DNA of 64,000 nt. It comes from Nymphalis io. Taxonomy: Eukaryota > Arthropoda > Insecta > Lepidoptera > Nymphalidae. The stretch's first letter is position 1. Every line of letters begins with the position of its first letter. The translations under genes were made by a program, and so were the position numbers. Shown piece after piece: positions 22,780-35,645 of the stretch. Location of the stretch: NCBI RefSeq assembly GCF_905147045.1, contig NC_065899.1, positions 2,058,501-2,122,500 of the forward strand. The letters are read 5' to 3'. A model generated the notes under the pieces. The model was not told where the DNA came from. It saw only the letters and a list, made by a program, of their open reading frames with translations, and did no database searches.

Positions 22780-23155
22780 TTTGAGCTCGCCTGGATAGGT
22801 AACACTTACTCATTACATGTCACATCGCCAAGTAACAATATAAAGTATTGTTGAGTTCGAATTTAAACGGTAAGTAAGTAAGTCAGTGTAAGTCAGTGTC
22901 AGCACACACACACACACATACACACACACACACACACTCACTCACTCACGCACGCACGCACGCACGCACGGACGGACGGACGGACGGACGGACGGACGCA
23001 CGCACGCACGTACGCACGCACGCACGCACGCACGCACACACGCACAAGGGACGTAACTTCTTAGTTGGCAAGGGTTGTGATGCGTTGACAATCTAAGGGA
23101 TAGTTAATATTTTTTACAGTCTACAGGCGGTGGTGACCACTTACCACCAGGTAAG
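22780..23155 (+). mobile_element. R1 retroposon split by an expanded microsatellite
   Basis: The left part has GAGCTCGCCTGGATAGGTAA and the right part has CACAAGGGACGTAACTTCTT up to GGTGACCACTTACCACCAGG. Between them the element's ACAGGCACAAGGG site has grown into a long CA/CACG/GGAC tract (22903-23046). Confidence 0.75.
22903..23046. repeat. Compound microsatellite (CA, CTCA, CGCA, CGGA units)
   Basis: Ordered blocks of dinucleotide and tetranucleotide units, about 144 bp. The apparent His/Thr/Arg-rich reading frame through it is an artefact. Confidence 0.95.
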
Positions 23156-23502
23156 TTTTACATTAACTTAAAACTAACTATGCACAGTCAATTACAGGAG
23201 AACACACCATTCACAGACATATTTACAAAATATACAAATCAAAAATAGAATAAAAACAGAAAATATTTAAAAAAAGAACAAAAAACAAAAACAGAAACAA
23301 AAGGTAGTAACTAATTAAATTTTTAAACAAATCAACAGTTTATACTAAAAGAAACTTCACATTTTTTCATGAACGATGAAAGCCCATCACAACCAATGGG
23401 TATTTTTAAAAATACATATAGTATACAGTTAGTGAGTAGTATATACTTTGATGTTCAATTTATGAGATTTGCAAATATTATACTCAAATAGTCATAATAG
23501 AG

Positions 23503-23612
23503 TATCCGAGATGGCTCAATAGTTAGAACGTATGAATTAACGGATGATCACGAGCTCAAATTCAGGCAAGCGCGACTGAATTTTCATGTATGTGTGCTTA
23601 ATTTATAAATAA
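23503..23612 (+). repeat. Partial S1 SINE
   Basis: It starts ATCCGAGATGGCTCAATAGT with GATCACGAGCTCAAATTCAG (decayed box B) and TGAATTTTCATG. The body beyond is lost. Confidence 0.65.
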
Positions 23613-23619
23613 GTGTCGT

Positions 23620-24725
23620 GACACTTTTGACATACAATAGTGGTAATATATGTTCATATCAAAAGTTAACTTATTTAATTTTGTCTATTATTTAATACTT
23701 ACATTATACATAGCGAATATTAAGAACATCGTTCATCGTTTCACGACATCTCTCGGATGGCCATTTGCAGCGTCTCTACGTGTACGATTTAGTTAAATGT
23801 ACATATACGACGTCAAAAGGTTTTACTTTAGATTATACATAGCGCTTAGACTATTTATTCTGATAGGTTTTTATTACATTATATCTTTGAGAATTCCACA
23901 AAGATAACGATTCATAAATGTAAGCTTGTATTAAAACAGTAAAAGCCTCGCTTATAAACGTTATCTAGCGGGTGATTAGTTAAACAATGCAATGTCTTCC
24001 TCTTTCGAATATCAAATGAATAATGACAGAAAGAGATAAATCCGCGTTTAACTAAACAGTCGCTTATATGTTTAAAAGTATGGCCGTAAATTTTTAATAT
24101 CAATCCATGTGTCGCTGGAGAACCTTTGTAATATCAAAAAGAAAGGACGGACTATATCTGAGTTCATGAATAATGTACAAAAAGGGCAAACATAGGTAAT
24201 GTGTATTTTGTTTTATGTCATTCGTTTTTTCATATAAAATATTATTCACTTTCTCGTATGAAAAGGTAATATTAAAGTCTTTTAAGTTCGCTCCGATCGT
24301 TGCTCGCGTTAGATTTAACGAGTCAGCTTACAATGTGTTTCCCAAGGACGTATTCTAGCAATTTTATAGCTATCAAAGGGAATGTGAACGAAATTATTTA
24401 CATATCTTTATAATTTTGCTTTGAATAACTACAGACGTCTGTGTTCTTGTTTAATTTATTTGTTGAAAAAGAATGAATTAATTGGGTCCATATATTTATT
24501 TTATAATGAAGGTTTTTTGGCATCTATTTTGTTGTGAATTGCCACTAGATGGCTTTGGTAAACGATAAACGAACGCCTTGATATACACAGACAGACCAAC
24601 CTCTGAACTTCCTCATTTCACGTTGGTTCAGTTCAAAAGACAATATATTATATAGTAAGCATGATTTTATTCCATACCTACATACTAACGAATTATATTT
24701 AACGGTCAACAGTATAGACACCAAA
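23620..24725. other. AT-rich intergenic DNA, nothing recognised
   Basis: No supported exon, RNA gene or repeat. Confidence 0.4.
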
Positions 24726-24734
24726 TTTTGTATT

Positions 24735-24860
24735 CAAAATCAATATAATTTATTCAACATTGAAGCATTACACTTGCTTATTCATAGTCAAACTAGAAAC
24801 TACCACCGGTTTGGAAAAGAAACACCCGGCCCTGAGAAGAAACGGCAAATATTTAAAAGC
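24735..24860. repeat. LINE 3'-end family (ACTACCACCGGTTTGG type)
   Basis: It has TATTCATAGTCAAACTAGAA, ACTACCACCGGTTTGGAAAA and CCTGAGAAGAAACGGC, a diverged form of a very common lepidopteran non-LTR tail; related copies at 26041, 32590 and 42060. Confidence 0.55.
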
Positions 24861-25404
24861 TTAAAATCAAAAACGATAATGTTGATAATTTATTTGGTTT
24901 AATAACGCTATTGTAATTGTTCGTGTATTGTTTTATTGTTGTATGTTATTTTGTAAAAGGCTTGCTTTTCAATAAAGAGATTAATTTACGAGATTTGATT
25001 GGATTTTGTATTCACATGAGAGGCTTAGCTCCAACGAATCGTTATAACTATAAAACTTGAATATTGTAAGTTTCTGGCCATTATATATAGATTGCTTGCA
25101 ACACACGCCTTACATTTTATTTTATTACATATTCGTGCCGTACATTATATATTATCTTATACATAAAGTAGTTTTTACTAAAATTATCGTAATTGTAGCG
25201 AGATAAAATATATATAAGTTCTTAAGTATCATAGTCATACTAACTTAAATAAAAAAAATGATATCAAAATCCTACTAATAATATTGTGTTTTTTATATAA
25301 CATATGTATTTTTATTTTATTAGTTTTGCTAGCGATTTTTGATACAAAAACAACAACAAAGCAACAGCCAAATAAAAAATGGAAGTTTTTTTTTAATAAT
25401 ATTA

Positions 25405-25620
25405 GCACATTTTTCACACACGGCCATCTGATCCCAAATTAAGCTTGTACAAAGCTTGTGCTATGGAAACCAGACATACTTATATAGATAATTACACCCA
25501 GACTCAGGACAAACAGACATATTCATGCACACAAATGTTTGTCCTGGGTGGTAATCGAACCCACAACCTTCGGCGTGAAAGGCAAGTATCTTTCAACAAC
25601 GCCAACCGGCTCGACTTTTT
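25405..25620 (-). mobile_element. S2 SINE (tRNA-like), minus
   Basis: On the minus strand it starts CGAGCCGGTTGGCGTTGTTG, has GTTGTGGGTTCGATTACCAC (box B) and ends GATCAGATGGCCGTGTGTG. The layout is that of a tRNA-derived SINE. Confidence 0.65.
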
Positions 25621-25697
25621 GTTTTTACTTGCGTAGATTTAAAAATATAAATATGGACTAAGCACCTAAAACCTTTTTCTTTAAATAAATAAATACA

Positions 25698-25850
25698 ATA
25701 TCGTTAACAAATACATTAAACAAAATTGGTCCGAGATGTGAACCTTGACGGATGCCAGACGTAATAACATTAGTTGTAGAACTAAAATCATTTACGACTA
25801 CATAAAAAGAACGGGCATGTAAATAAGATGAAATTATTCTGTATGCTTAA
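25698..25850 (-). pseudogene. LINE reverse-transcriptase core fragment
   Basis: The minus strand is open for about 50 codons and reads IISSYLHARSFYVVVNDF, then SGIRQGSHLGPILFNVFVND. RQGSxLGPxLF is the strand-loop motif ahead of the catalytic box in non-LTR reverse transcriptases. Both ends are lost. Confidence 0.8.
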
Positions 25851-26040
25851 TAAAATTATAAACTGTTTTTTTATATTGACATTGACATTTACATTGACAG
25901 CTTTGTGCCGGCTTATCTGGGTGATACCAATCTGTTTTCATTAATTACTATAGTCGGATTGTTGTATCTTTTTCTGAAGGATATTTCTATTTATACATAC
26001 ATCCTAGAACTCTTAGATTCCATGGTTTCAACGGTCTAAC

Positions 26041-26140
26041 GTTGTAGATAAACTTTATTTAAGCAGATTTACAATCAAAAAGATAATCAGCAAGATTAAA
26101 TTTGGATATAAAGCTACTCGGACTATAAATTCTACTGAGA
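26041..26140. repeat. LINE 3'-end-family fragment
   Basis: It carries TAAACTTTATTTAAGCAGAT and AAAGCTACTCGGACTATAAA then TTCTACTGAGAAG, diverged from the 24735 type. Confidence 0.4.
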
Positions 26141-26187
26141 AGTATGTACGAGTAATCGTTGTAAAAACAAATTCCTTCGACTATAAT

Positions 26188-27052
26188 AAAACTCTTTGAA
26201 AGCTATGTTCGTTTTAGACTTGAATACTGTTGTATAATCTGGGTACCTTGTTACAGGTTGACAGAATTGAGCGAGTTCAAAAGCGGTTTCTGAATCATAT
26301 GTCGTTTAGATTTAAAACTAGTTAACGTTTATATAGTGAGAGGCTTAAACATTTTGACAGAACAAGTCTTGAATCCCGGAGGTCACTTTTATTTCTTACT
26401 TTTTTATACAATATTTTAAATAATAATATTGATGTTCCGGAGTTATTGGCCACATTGACATTTAATTTACCTCGTAGCAATACAAAACGAATAGGTAAAT
26501 CTTTTACACATCGGATCATACAGGACACAATTAGGAAAAGAATCCCCGTTTATCTAGAATATATTTATGCAATAGCATTTCAAAACTAGTAGCTGATCTG
26601 GATATTTACCATAATAGCCTGTCTCAGTTCAAACGCAACATTTTGAATTACCTAAACAGTTGCCCTCGTTGAACTATCTTGCAATCGACCCAATTTGACT
26701 TATTTATTATTCACTAACTTATATAGAATGATGACATTTTTTTTTTCTCTAAAATTATTTATTGTTTTTCTTTTGTTCTCTAAATTTTTTTCTCTTAATT
26801 AATATGTAAGTTTATATTCAATCTTAAATTTAACAGTAATTTCAAAATATACTTATAGTTTTAATGATGTTAATGTATTTGTATTTATAATATATTTATG
26901 GACTTGTAATTGTTAACTATTAACTTTATTTAATGACTATGTAAAATGTGATGATGTGTAGAACATTTGTCAAAAAACTTTTTCAACATCTATTTAACTG
27001 TCTGTCTAATGTATCTACTGGTGGATGTCTAAAATAAAATAAATAAATAAAT
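26188..27052 (+). pseudogene. LINE ORF2 C-terminus and 3' UTR, degenerate
   Basis: Conceptual segments in shifting frames include SYVRFRLEYCCIIW, DRIERVQKRFLNHM, FDRTSLESRRSLLFLTFLYN and LLATLTFNLPRSNTKRI, the usual end of a jockey/CR1-like ORF2. Stops and frameshifts are present. The element ends in an AAATAAATAAATAAAT tail at about 27030-27052. Confidence 0.75.
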
Positions 27053-27117
27053 ACTTTTGAAGACGAGGTCGCGAAAACTATAATAATTAATTATAAGAAA
27101 TACAAACATACAGAATT

Positions 27118-27245
27118 TGGCTAGAATTTTTTATGTGCTTAATTTGTGTTTATGATTTATCTCGTGCTCGGCGGTAAAGGAGAAAGCCTGCAGGTGTCGT
27201 ATGAAATTCTGCCACATTTGCTTTGACCTTTACAGGCTTTTCGTT
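27118..27245 (+). repeat. Partial S1 SINE
   Basis: It carries TTTTTTATGTGCTTAATTTG, CTCGTGCTCGGCGGTAAAGG and GAAATTCTGCCACATTTG, with an internal deletion. Confidence 0.6.
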
Positions 27246-27249
27246 AACA

Positions 27250-29800
27250 AACATAAAAACGGTTTTAAAAATCTGAATCAGATTATAAAGATCAGAGAAT
27301 TTAGATTGACATTAGAATATAAAATATAATATATGAATGAATTTTAAAATAATTTTAAAGTTTATAATATTATAGTCGAAGTATTTAATACTTTTTTCAT
27401 AATCCGCTTTTAAGCGTGAGTCGTTCGTTCTGCAACTATACTGCGGACGGAAGTAATTTTATTGAAAAAGTTGAAGTTTGTTCAATATAGAATTGTTGTG
27501 ACCGTTCAGCTTACGACTTCTAGAATGTTCTTAAAGGCCTCGTTAAAGAAACTTTCTTCTCTCCATCCAAGTTAGGAACTAGCAATAGAACTGATTTTAA
27601 TTAGTTTAAGCGAAATCGCGCATTTAGTAACAGAGTAAGGTAGTGGAGAATAAAAATAACCAAATAAACGACGAAAAATGGACTCATGAAAATATTTTAA
27701 ATATAACATATATATACTTATATATGTATACGTTTGTACCTATATACATACCTAAGAAACCTATTTTTCTGAAAATCATTTATTTTTCTTTTGCACAACC
27801 ACAAAAGTTCATTTTTTATTTAAAATCTTGTTTTGAATGGTACACATTTGGCATTAAGCTTGCCTTTTTTACAATAAATATTTATATATATATTTGTGTT
27901 TAACTATTTAATATTAGTTTAATAAGCATTGTGATAAAATTAAAATAAAATAAAACCACACGAAACGGAGCAATTAGCAATAACCGTCATAATATGGCAG
28001 TATGAAACAAATATACATGTACATATTATATAGTATGTAAAATATAAAACAGATAAAAACGTGTGCTTAACTAGACTGTGAGCATGTTAATAGTAGAAAG
28101 TACGAGTCGATGACTATATTTTTATTTTATTTGTACTTGGCAAATGGGAGTAACCACAATATCACTTGCGGATACAGTAAAATAATGCGAGTTCCAGGCT
28201 CGTAACCGTTATGGTGCAGTCGGTGCACTAATAAATGCTTTTAATATTTTTTCATTGTTAATATCGTGTTGTCTGCATTATTTATTGCACTGCGAATTGC
28301 GAACATTAATTTATTTGCAAGATCTTGGTCAAAATATAAAATACGATGGTTTATTACATACCTTTCTGCGTCGTACGGGTAAAATTATTGCTTTACACCA
28401 TGCTTAAACAAATGTTTATTACATACGCTGCGATACACACACACACACACACACGTTCACTTCGTTTTATGTTATATTTGTATGAAGTTGTTATTTATTT
28501 ATTTATTTATCAAATGGCAAGCCAACGTATTATATTCATAAAAAAACATTTGCATATACAAATGTCTTAACAAAATATATTTGTAGCTTAACAATAAAAA
28601 AAAATCGAATTGACGAAAAACAAAACAAAAAAAAAAACATAAATGTCTAACTTAAATAACAAAATAAATAACAAAATTTTGATATAAATATAAACTAGTG
28701 CAAAAGTTATGTTTATAATTACGAATCCATTCATTATTCAACTTTTGTTTCTGTATCTGAAATCGGGGTAGTAAATCGGGAGTGTAAACACGTGTAGTAC
28801 ACTTATTATAAATACAAATTAATTTTTGCACGGATTTAAACAGGTGATTCGGTGTTTTATCCACTGAGCAATTCAGGTTGTCATTATATAACTTAAATAT
28901 TATAATATTATATATAGGATTCGTAAAATATACCAAATGTTGGCGCCTTACCAACTACTGAACAATAAATCATTACCTTTTTAATATTTTTGTAACATTT
29001 TTATGATAAATAACGGGTAAAATCTATTGTTATATACGAATTTGATACATATTGTATTGTTTAAAGAATATTTCTATGAATATATTAAAGTTTATATTGG
29101 TAATAAACATGTTTTATTCTTCTTTATTTCTGTATACCAACTTTTTAAATTGAACTATAAAAAATAAAATCAAAGTGAAGTTGAAATCTAATTCCGTCAA
29201 AATAAAATGTTTATTTGTATTTTGTTATACTTTTTTCATATGTTCCTGCGTATCTGCTAATTTACTTATCATATTTTAGCTAATGAAAAGTCATTAACTT
29301 CGATTTAAGTTCGTCTAGATTTACACTTATCAAGTTGTCTAGTGACTAAATTTTAGGTTCATTTTAAATGACTTAATTTTTAGTATTTGTGGACGTATTT
29401 AATAGTTGAGCTCGTTAGTTCTCTCACGATGGACGATCAAAGTTGTGCATTTAACTAAATCATGCCTATGCTAAAACATGTCAAGGACTAGCCAGGGCCA
29501 CCTAACCGAAAAAAAACCATTTCTAATCTGTTCGTAGTTGCACGTAAAGTTTTACCTCGCTGCTTATTAAGGTTTAACCGGGATTGCGACCTCGGTCTCG
29601 GTTCCAGTCATTCTCGGCTAAAAATCGCACCGAATTATCGACCGTGACCAGAAGTGCTCGTGGTTCGAAAAAAATGTTTTTTTTTTTTAGATGTAGAGCT
29701 CATCGAGACAGACATGAATGTTTGTTAACATGGACGAAATAAAAGCAAATGGTATGTCTGTTAGCATTCAGCTTCACCTATAGACACTGTACAATAGTAC
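27250..29800. other. AT-rich intergenic DNA with a short (CA)n tract, no gene recognised
   Basis: A CA repeat lies at 28436-28453. Open stretches near 27643 and 28652 are compositional and match nothing I know. Confidence 0.4.
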
Positions 29801-29950
29801 CCATTTATCCGTCAATACGCCGCCAACCACGTGATCTTGGATGTTGCTTGTGCCTGTAATTACTCTGGCTGACTCTTAAAATACAGCAATACATTGTTGT
29901 TTTGTGATTGAAGAACTGTCGAGCTGACGGCGCCACACAAATCCCGTTAC
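29800..29950 (-). repeat. Degraded R1 retroposon, minus
   Basis: It carries ACGCCGCCAACCACGTGATC and GTGCCTGTAATTACTCTGGC then a decayed CAGCAATACATTGTTG block. Confidence 0.5.
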
Positions 29951-30429
29951 GGTTAAAATTTCATTGGGTATATGTTTATAAATCTCATATATATTTCTCG
30001 CTTCATATAACTTGATGCAAGTCAATTTCCTCCGTCTGAAATGTTTCCGCAAGAACGTGGCGATTCATTTCCGCATTCTAAAGGTTTTCCTTTTTATATG
30101 TAAATTCTTATAAACACGCCAAACTAGTGCATGAGGGGAGTAATAGTGAAATAAAAAAAAATGTTGTATAGTCTTAAGACGTTAATACGCCTCTCTTAAA
30201 AACGTTTTTAACTGAATTTATTTAGTTCGTATACGTGAAAAGTATATAATATCTTGGCTTTATAATCAAGAACATTGTTGTGTTCAAAATACGTTTTCGA
30301 AAACTTTTCTCTGTGGAATAAAGCTGACTTAAAATAAGTACTTCACACGCAAATATCTGTTGCATTTATCAACGTGTGATAAGTATATACATAACTGACT
30401 TATTTTTTATCATTGATTACTTTACTTAC

Positions 30430-30725
30430 AGTAATAGCCTGTTAATTTCCCACTGCTGGACTAAAACCTCCTCTCCTTTTTTGAAAAGATTTTGGAGCTT
30501 ATACCACCACGGTGCTCTAGTGCGGGTTAGCGGAATACACATGTGGCAGAATTTTACTGAAATTAGATACATGCAGGTTTCCTCACGATGTTTTCCTTCA
30601 CCGTTAAGCACGAGATGAAATGAATAAACACAAATTAAGCACATGAAAATTCAGTGACGCTTGCCCGGGTGTGAAACCACGATCATCAGTTAACAATCAC
30701 GCATAACTAATGGGCCATTTCGACT
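30430..30725 (-). mobile_element. Near-complete S1 SINE, minus
   Basis: It runs from GTAATAGCCTGTTAATTTCC through GCAGGTTTCCTCACGATG to CCCGGGTGTGAAACCACGAT and GGGCCATTTCGACTT. A few substitutions affect the box regions. Confidence 0.85.
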
Positions 30726-30729
30726 TCTT

Positions 30730-31765
30730 ACATTACTTATTTTTGAGTAATTAATTGCTTATGATTTAGTAATTTAGTGAAACGTGATGTCATTAGCTTC
30801 TCTGTCAATTCTATGCAATCTATATTCAGTGATAGCAGAAATGCACTGTGAAATGCAAAAAATCTCTCATTTGACTCTTAAGACGCTCACCAAGATATAG
30901 CTGAATAGATATACAGTTATATTACAAAACACACATTTCGTTGCAGAGATACACATAAATCAAATAATAAAAGAAAACAAAATAATGCGTACCATATTTC
31001 ATAAGTATGATATGAAAATTTATCTCATATTTCTACTCTAAATGACGATAATTTGACATGATATTCATGTAATAATTTACACCCACACTCGCCAATAACG
31101 CGTTAGCGAAACGCGTAATTTTTATTTTCCTAACGCACTAATAAGTTTAAAAGGGTTTTAAGAAATCAATCAACTTCATCAATCACCGTAATCTCTTTCA
31201 TTCGCCAGAGCATTTTAACGCTTAATATAAGCTTTAATGGCTTTTCAAGATTTTTTACGGATATTTTTTACCTTTCAGAGTATTTTCGTTGTTGTAAAGT
31301 TTCTAATATTTTATAAAATAATTTTATATAGTTTGATTGATAGGGTATAATAGTGGAATGACAATGATTGCTTGTCGATTATCTTTTCAACATACGAAGC
31401 GAAGCTCTTTTGTACTTTATATTTTAGTAGTGAAGGAAGGCACATATAGAAATTGATTTTCTGTCTAATAAAATATTTACTTATAGATCCTTATTTTAAG
31501 ATTCCTGTGAATTAACTTTCTTACATTTGAACGATGCCACATGTTTTAAAATATTTAGCGACTAATCGGATCTTTATTAAAAAAAAAACACCATTCGAAT
31601 AATAAGAAAATTACAACGAATCATCAATATGTGATGACAAAATTCTTGTTTTTCCACACAAAATATTCCAATTAAGACAATGAGCTGTCAAAGTCGTTCC
31701 ACGTCAACTACGACATAACAACGACATGTATTTTTTAACGTTTTAAGCCCACAGATAACATAACA
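30730..31765. other. AT-rich intergenic DNA, nothing recognised
   Basis: No supported exon, RNA gene or repeat. Confidence 0.4.
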
Positions 31766-31767
31766 TT

Positions 31768-32046
31768 GATAGTGGTAGGGCTGTGTGCAAGCTCGTCTGG
31801 GTAGGTACCATCCGCTCATCAGATATTCTACTACCAAACAGCAGTACTTTTATATGTCCGGTTTGAAGAGAGACCCAGTGAAATTACAGGCACAAGGGAC
31901 GGAACATTTTAGTTCCCGAGGTTGGTGGCGTATTGGCGATGTATGCGATGGTTATCATTTCTTACAAAGCCAATGTCTATGGATATTGGTGATCATTTAC
32001 CATCATATGCTCGTCTACCTAGCTATTCTATAAAATAAAATAAAAT
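31768..32046 (+). mobile_element. R1 retroposon, nearly full length
   Basis: It starts GTGGTAGGGCTGTGTGCAAG and ends CTATTCTATAAAATAAAATA. It is several percent diverged from the young copies. Confidence 0.85.
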
Positions 32047-32589
32047 CTGCTTAAATTAAGTCACAACGATGTCCTGTTTAACGATCATAAAAACAGACTG
32101 AACTTCGAAGAACCTGCGACTTGTAATTACTAAACCATCTTTATTTCTAACTATTTTTTTTTCAATTATACGTTAATGTTTTTACAAGGTAAATAATATA
32201 TTAATAAAAGATTTTTCTTCTTGTTTTTATTCACGCTCGCTTATATTTATTCCATCAATGCGATTGAATGAATGAATGTATTAGTGAATGGAACTCCTGC
32301 ATTATACGAGAGTAGAATAGAAACTCATTCAATTAGTCTATATACATATTTCTGTAATATTGAAGTTATATTTAGTTTTTCATTATTTATATACAAATAT
32401 AAGCAATGTTTTAATACATAAAAATTGATACCTAAAATTGGTAAGACAAATTAGTTGCACTTTTAATGATAGGTTATTATTATACTTAATATTTCAATAA
32501 CATCAAAATTATGAAAAAAGAAATATGAAAGGTAATATAATTTTAGCCACGTTTAAATTAATTTACGTAATAAAATGTACAGAGACGTA

Positions 32590-32715
32590 ACCAAATCAAA
32601 TCAAATTAAATTAAAATCCTTTAGTCAAAAAATCACTTACATATTGATAGTCAAACTAGAAATTTTCAGCGGTTCGGAAAATAAATACCCTGATCTAATT
32701 AGAACCGACGAGTGT
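32590..32715. repeat. LINE 3'-end-family fragment
   Basis: It carries AAATCAAATCAAATTAAATT, TTGATAGTCAAACTAGAAAT and GCGGTTCGGAAAATAAATAC, related to 24735. Confidence 0.45.
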
Positions 32716-33179
32716 GCTATATAAACATGTTTAGTTATCTTAATATATTTTCATAGTTACAATATGTGTTTGAAGATAACATCATCGGGATGCTTTTATT
32801 TGCTTGCAATTAACTCTGGTCGCTGAGACGCTGTGATAGAAACTTGGTAAGTAAGTTTTGATTGATCGTGTAACTTTATACATTTCCTTACAACACCTAG
32901 TTGTTTTACCAGTTTCATGATAGGCGTGAATTATATTTGCTTTATTCCTGATAGGTATCTTATTGTAATACTATCTTGAGAATACAATTTTATATTCAAA
33001 TAAATTTGAAGAAAATAACTGAATATTTTACAGTCCTAACTACTGTTATAAATGTAACGTACGCAACATCTGCCTTTACAAATCATACATAAACCATAAT
33101 AATAAATTTTTCATAATAATAAAGATCTTGATTTGCCTTTACATTAAATAAAATGTAATATAAATTGTCACCTTGAATA

Positions 33180-33405
33180 GAATTTGTATATTTATTATTT
33201 TTTACAAAATTATTTATTTATTTGGTATACTCATTAATTTTAATTAATCTTTCATTTTAATTTTATATGTTATTATTCTGCCATATATTTTTGATTTAAT
33301 TATTTATGAACACTTGATTGGTATATGATTTTTTTTATGAGATAACAATTTTTGTATATGTCATAACTGTTTGTCTTCCATAGATTAAATAAATAAATAA
33401 GTAAA
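33180..33405 (+). repeat. AT-rich LINE-like tail
   Basis: The stretch ends CATAGATTAAATAAATAAAT, resembling the LINE tail at 27052. No coding remnant remains. Confidence 0.35.
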
Positions 33406-33534
33406 TTTGAGTTTATTTATTTGTTTGTTTCCACGCCTTATATACTCGATAATCTTTGAATTTTGCATACACTTCAGAAATACAGAAAAAGATATTCTTG
33501 TACCTGTGATTCCACTTTATTCCACTTGGAATGC

Positions 33535-33612
33535 TGGAACATACGGGTTGATGCATACACATGTGGCAGATTTTCATCCGCCATATGCAGGATTCCTCAC
33601 TATGTTTTATAT
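33535..33612 (-). repeat. S1 SINE fragment, minus
   Basis: It carries GCATACACATGTGGCAGATT and GCAGGATTCCTCACTATGTT, part of the S1 body. Confidence 0.5.
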
Positions 33613-33655
33613 ATATTTATTTGTTATTGCTGTATTAAGTAGGCAGACTGACTAA

Positions 33656-33995
33656 TGTGTTATCTGATGATATTAATTGGTAAACACCGCTCATGGACAA
33701 ATACCTTAACCTTGGGAACTAAGATATTTCGTCCCTTGTGCTTGTATTTACACTTTTTTTTATAGAATAGGAAGGCGGACGAGCATATGGGCCACCTGAT
33801 GGTAAGTGGTCACCAATGCCCATAGACATTGGCATTGTAAGAAATGTCAACCATCGCTTATATCACCAATGCGCCACCAACCTTGGGAAGTAAGATGTTA
33901 TGTCCCTTGTGCCTGTAATTACACTGGCTCACTCACCCTTCAAACCGGAACACAACAATACAAAGTACTGCTGTTTTGCGGTATAATATCTTAGC
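33656..33995 (-). mobile_element. Two R1 retroposons, one beside or inside the other, minus
   Basis: A decayed copy (33656-33750, with CCTTGGGAACTAAGATATTT and GTCCCTTGTGCTTGTATTTA) is interrupted by a better-preserved copy starting at the T run at 33753 and running to GCGGTATAATATCTTA. Confidence 0.75.
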
Positions 33996-34614
33996 TACTA
34001 TGTTATACACTAGCTAACTAATGATGTTTGATGGTAAAAACTAAATGTAGTATCCATCTTAAGCCGCCATAAAATAGAAAACTTTGAAGTTAATTAAATG
34101 GAAACCCTTTAGTAACTATTTAGAGCGAGACAAAATTTTAAATAATCTTTTAAAACCACATTAAAGAAATCCTATTTATCGAATTTATATCACGCTTTTA
34201 AACGAAATTTAACAAAAGGAAACTATTTAGTAACGAAGTTTATTACTTATTCATGTAAGTATTGATTAAATTAATTACCAAAGTTTAACGATCGGCTTGA
34301 CGACGGGATAAAGTCTAATTTGCATTGGTTATTTCGCTTGGAAAGTCAAGCTTGTGGCTTCGTCAGTCTATATTTATACCATATAGATATTTCGCCTCGT
34401 TAGTATAAAGGCTAAATATAAGCCGCCGGCTAATAACAAAATATTGGGTTTTTTGTCTGCAAAGATTCTTAATAGTAGCCCGGAGTCTGGAAGATGAAAG
34501 TGTATAATGTATCCCTTGCCTTAGACGTACGAAAAACCGTTGGTCCTGAACACCTGAACTTTTTCCGTCCCATTGGATTATGATAGCGCGGGAATAGAGT
34601 TCTGAATTTGCACA

Positions 34615-34805
34615 TACATTTGTGTATAATATTTAATGCAGTTGGCTTATCTCTGTTGGAATTGGCCACCGTAGCTGAAATTGATCAAGAGGAAATCTTA
34701 AATATTTTGCATTTAGCAAGTGTTACCGATATGTGGAAGACATTTAATGATTTTATTATTAGGACTATACAAGAACATGAATTCACGATTGATAATCGTC
34801 AATAG
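34615..34805 (+). other. Unassigned open reading frame behind a possible splice acceptor
   Basis: After TATTTAATGCAG the frame is open for about 55 codons to TAG at 34803-34805. It reads LLELATVAEIDQEEILNILH, then LASVTDMWKTFNDFIIRTIQ: helical, acidic and not low-complexity, unlike the compositional ORFs around it. It could be a lost exon, a processed fragment or part of a mobile element. I do not recognise the family. Confidence 0.25.
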
Positions 34806-35109
34806 CCTGAAAGCGGGTAAAGCTGCGAAGCGCAACTGCTTATATAATGATATTATATACTAAGACATTCTCCGAAACGCGCTGCATGTTCTGGTATTAC
34901 TTTTATGTATATTAGTTTAGAAGGTATTTTTATTTTTATTACGATATCACCCAGTAGAACTGAACTAAACAATTATGCTGTTTAGTCGGCTAGAGGGTAG
35001 GGGGTAAGGAGTAGTTTAAAACTCAGTTATACGTTTTGACCCAATTATACTAATGAGGCATTTTTTTTAAATATGTAAGCGCTTGACTGTTATCATACCT
35101 GATGGAAAG

Positions 35110-35445
35110 TGATGATACAGTCTAAGATGGAGCGCGCTTGCCTAGAAGATGCCTATTCACTCTAGGCTTGAAGGCTTGAAGGCTTGAAGGTATATTGTAG
35201 GTGGTGGGGAAAATGGAGGTCGGGAGGGTATTCCAGATCTTAGCGGTGCGTATCAGAAACGTGGAAGCAAATTGTTTCGTACGTGTTTTAGATACGTCAA
35301 CTACGTGCGGGTGCAGATCTTTACGATGCCTCGCAATTCTGTGGTAAAAAGGTGACGGAGGAACCAAATTAAATAGTATAAATAAATTTAACCTCTTAAA
35401 TAAAAACTTGATAATATAGTACCTAATCAACCTGTACGTCACTTC
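35110..35445 (-). pseudogene. LINE ORF2 C-terminal fragment
   Basis: The minus strand is open for 106 codons with RHRKDLHPHVVDVSKTRTKQ, FASTFLIRTAKIWNTLPTSI and FKPRVNRHLLG, the usual end of a lepidopteran non-LTR ORF2. A short tandem repeat of GGCTTGAA lies at 35163-35190. Confidence 0.75.
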
Positions 35446-35544
35446 TATAGTTCATATCTTTAACTAACAATAAGCTAATATCAGTTAAAATAATATCAGG
35501 AGCAATACTTCTTTCAAGTTAGTTAAGAGAAGGCTTAAACCTTA

Positions 35545-35645
35545 CAACGGTTTGGTGGATATATATGTAGCAGAATTATATCTGACACATGTAGGTTACC
35601 TCACGATCGCCGCCGAGCATGAGATGAATTAAGAACACTAGTTCT
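35545..35645 (-). repeat. Degraded S1 SINE, minus
   Basis: It carries TGACACATGTAGGTTACCTC, ACGATCGCCGCCGAGCATGA and GATGAATTAAGAACAC. Confidence 0.5.

Noticed and set aside
22896..23096. His/Thr/Arg repeat protein
   Set aside because: It is the translation of a CA/CACG/GGAC microsatellite.
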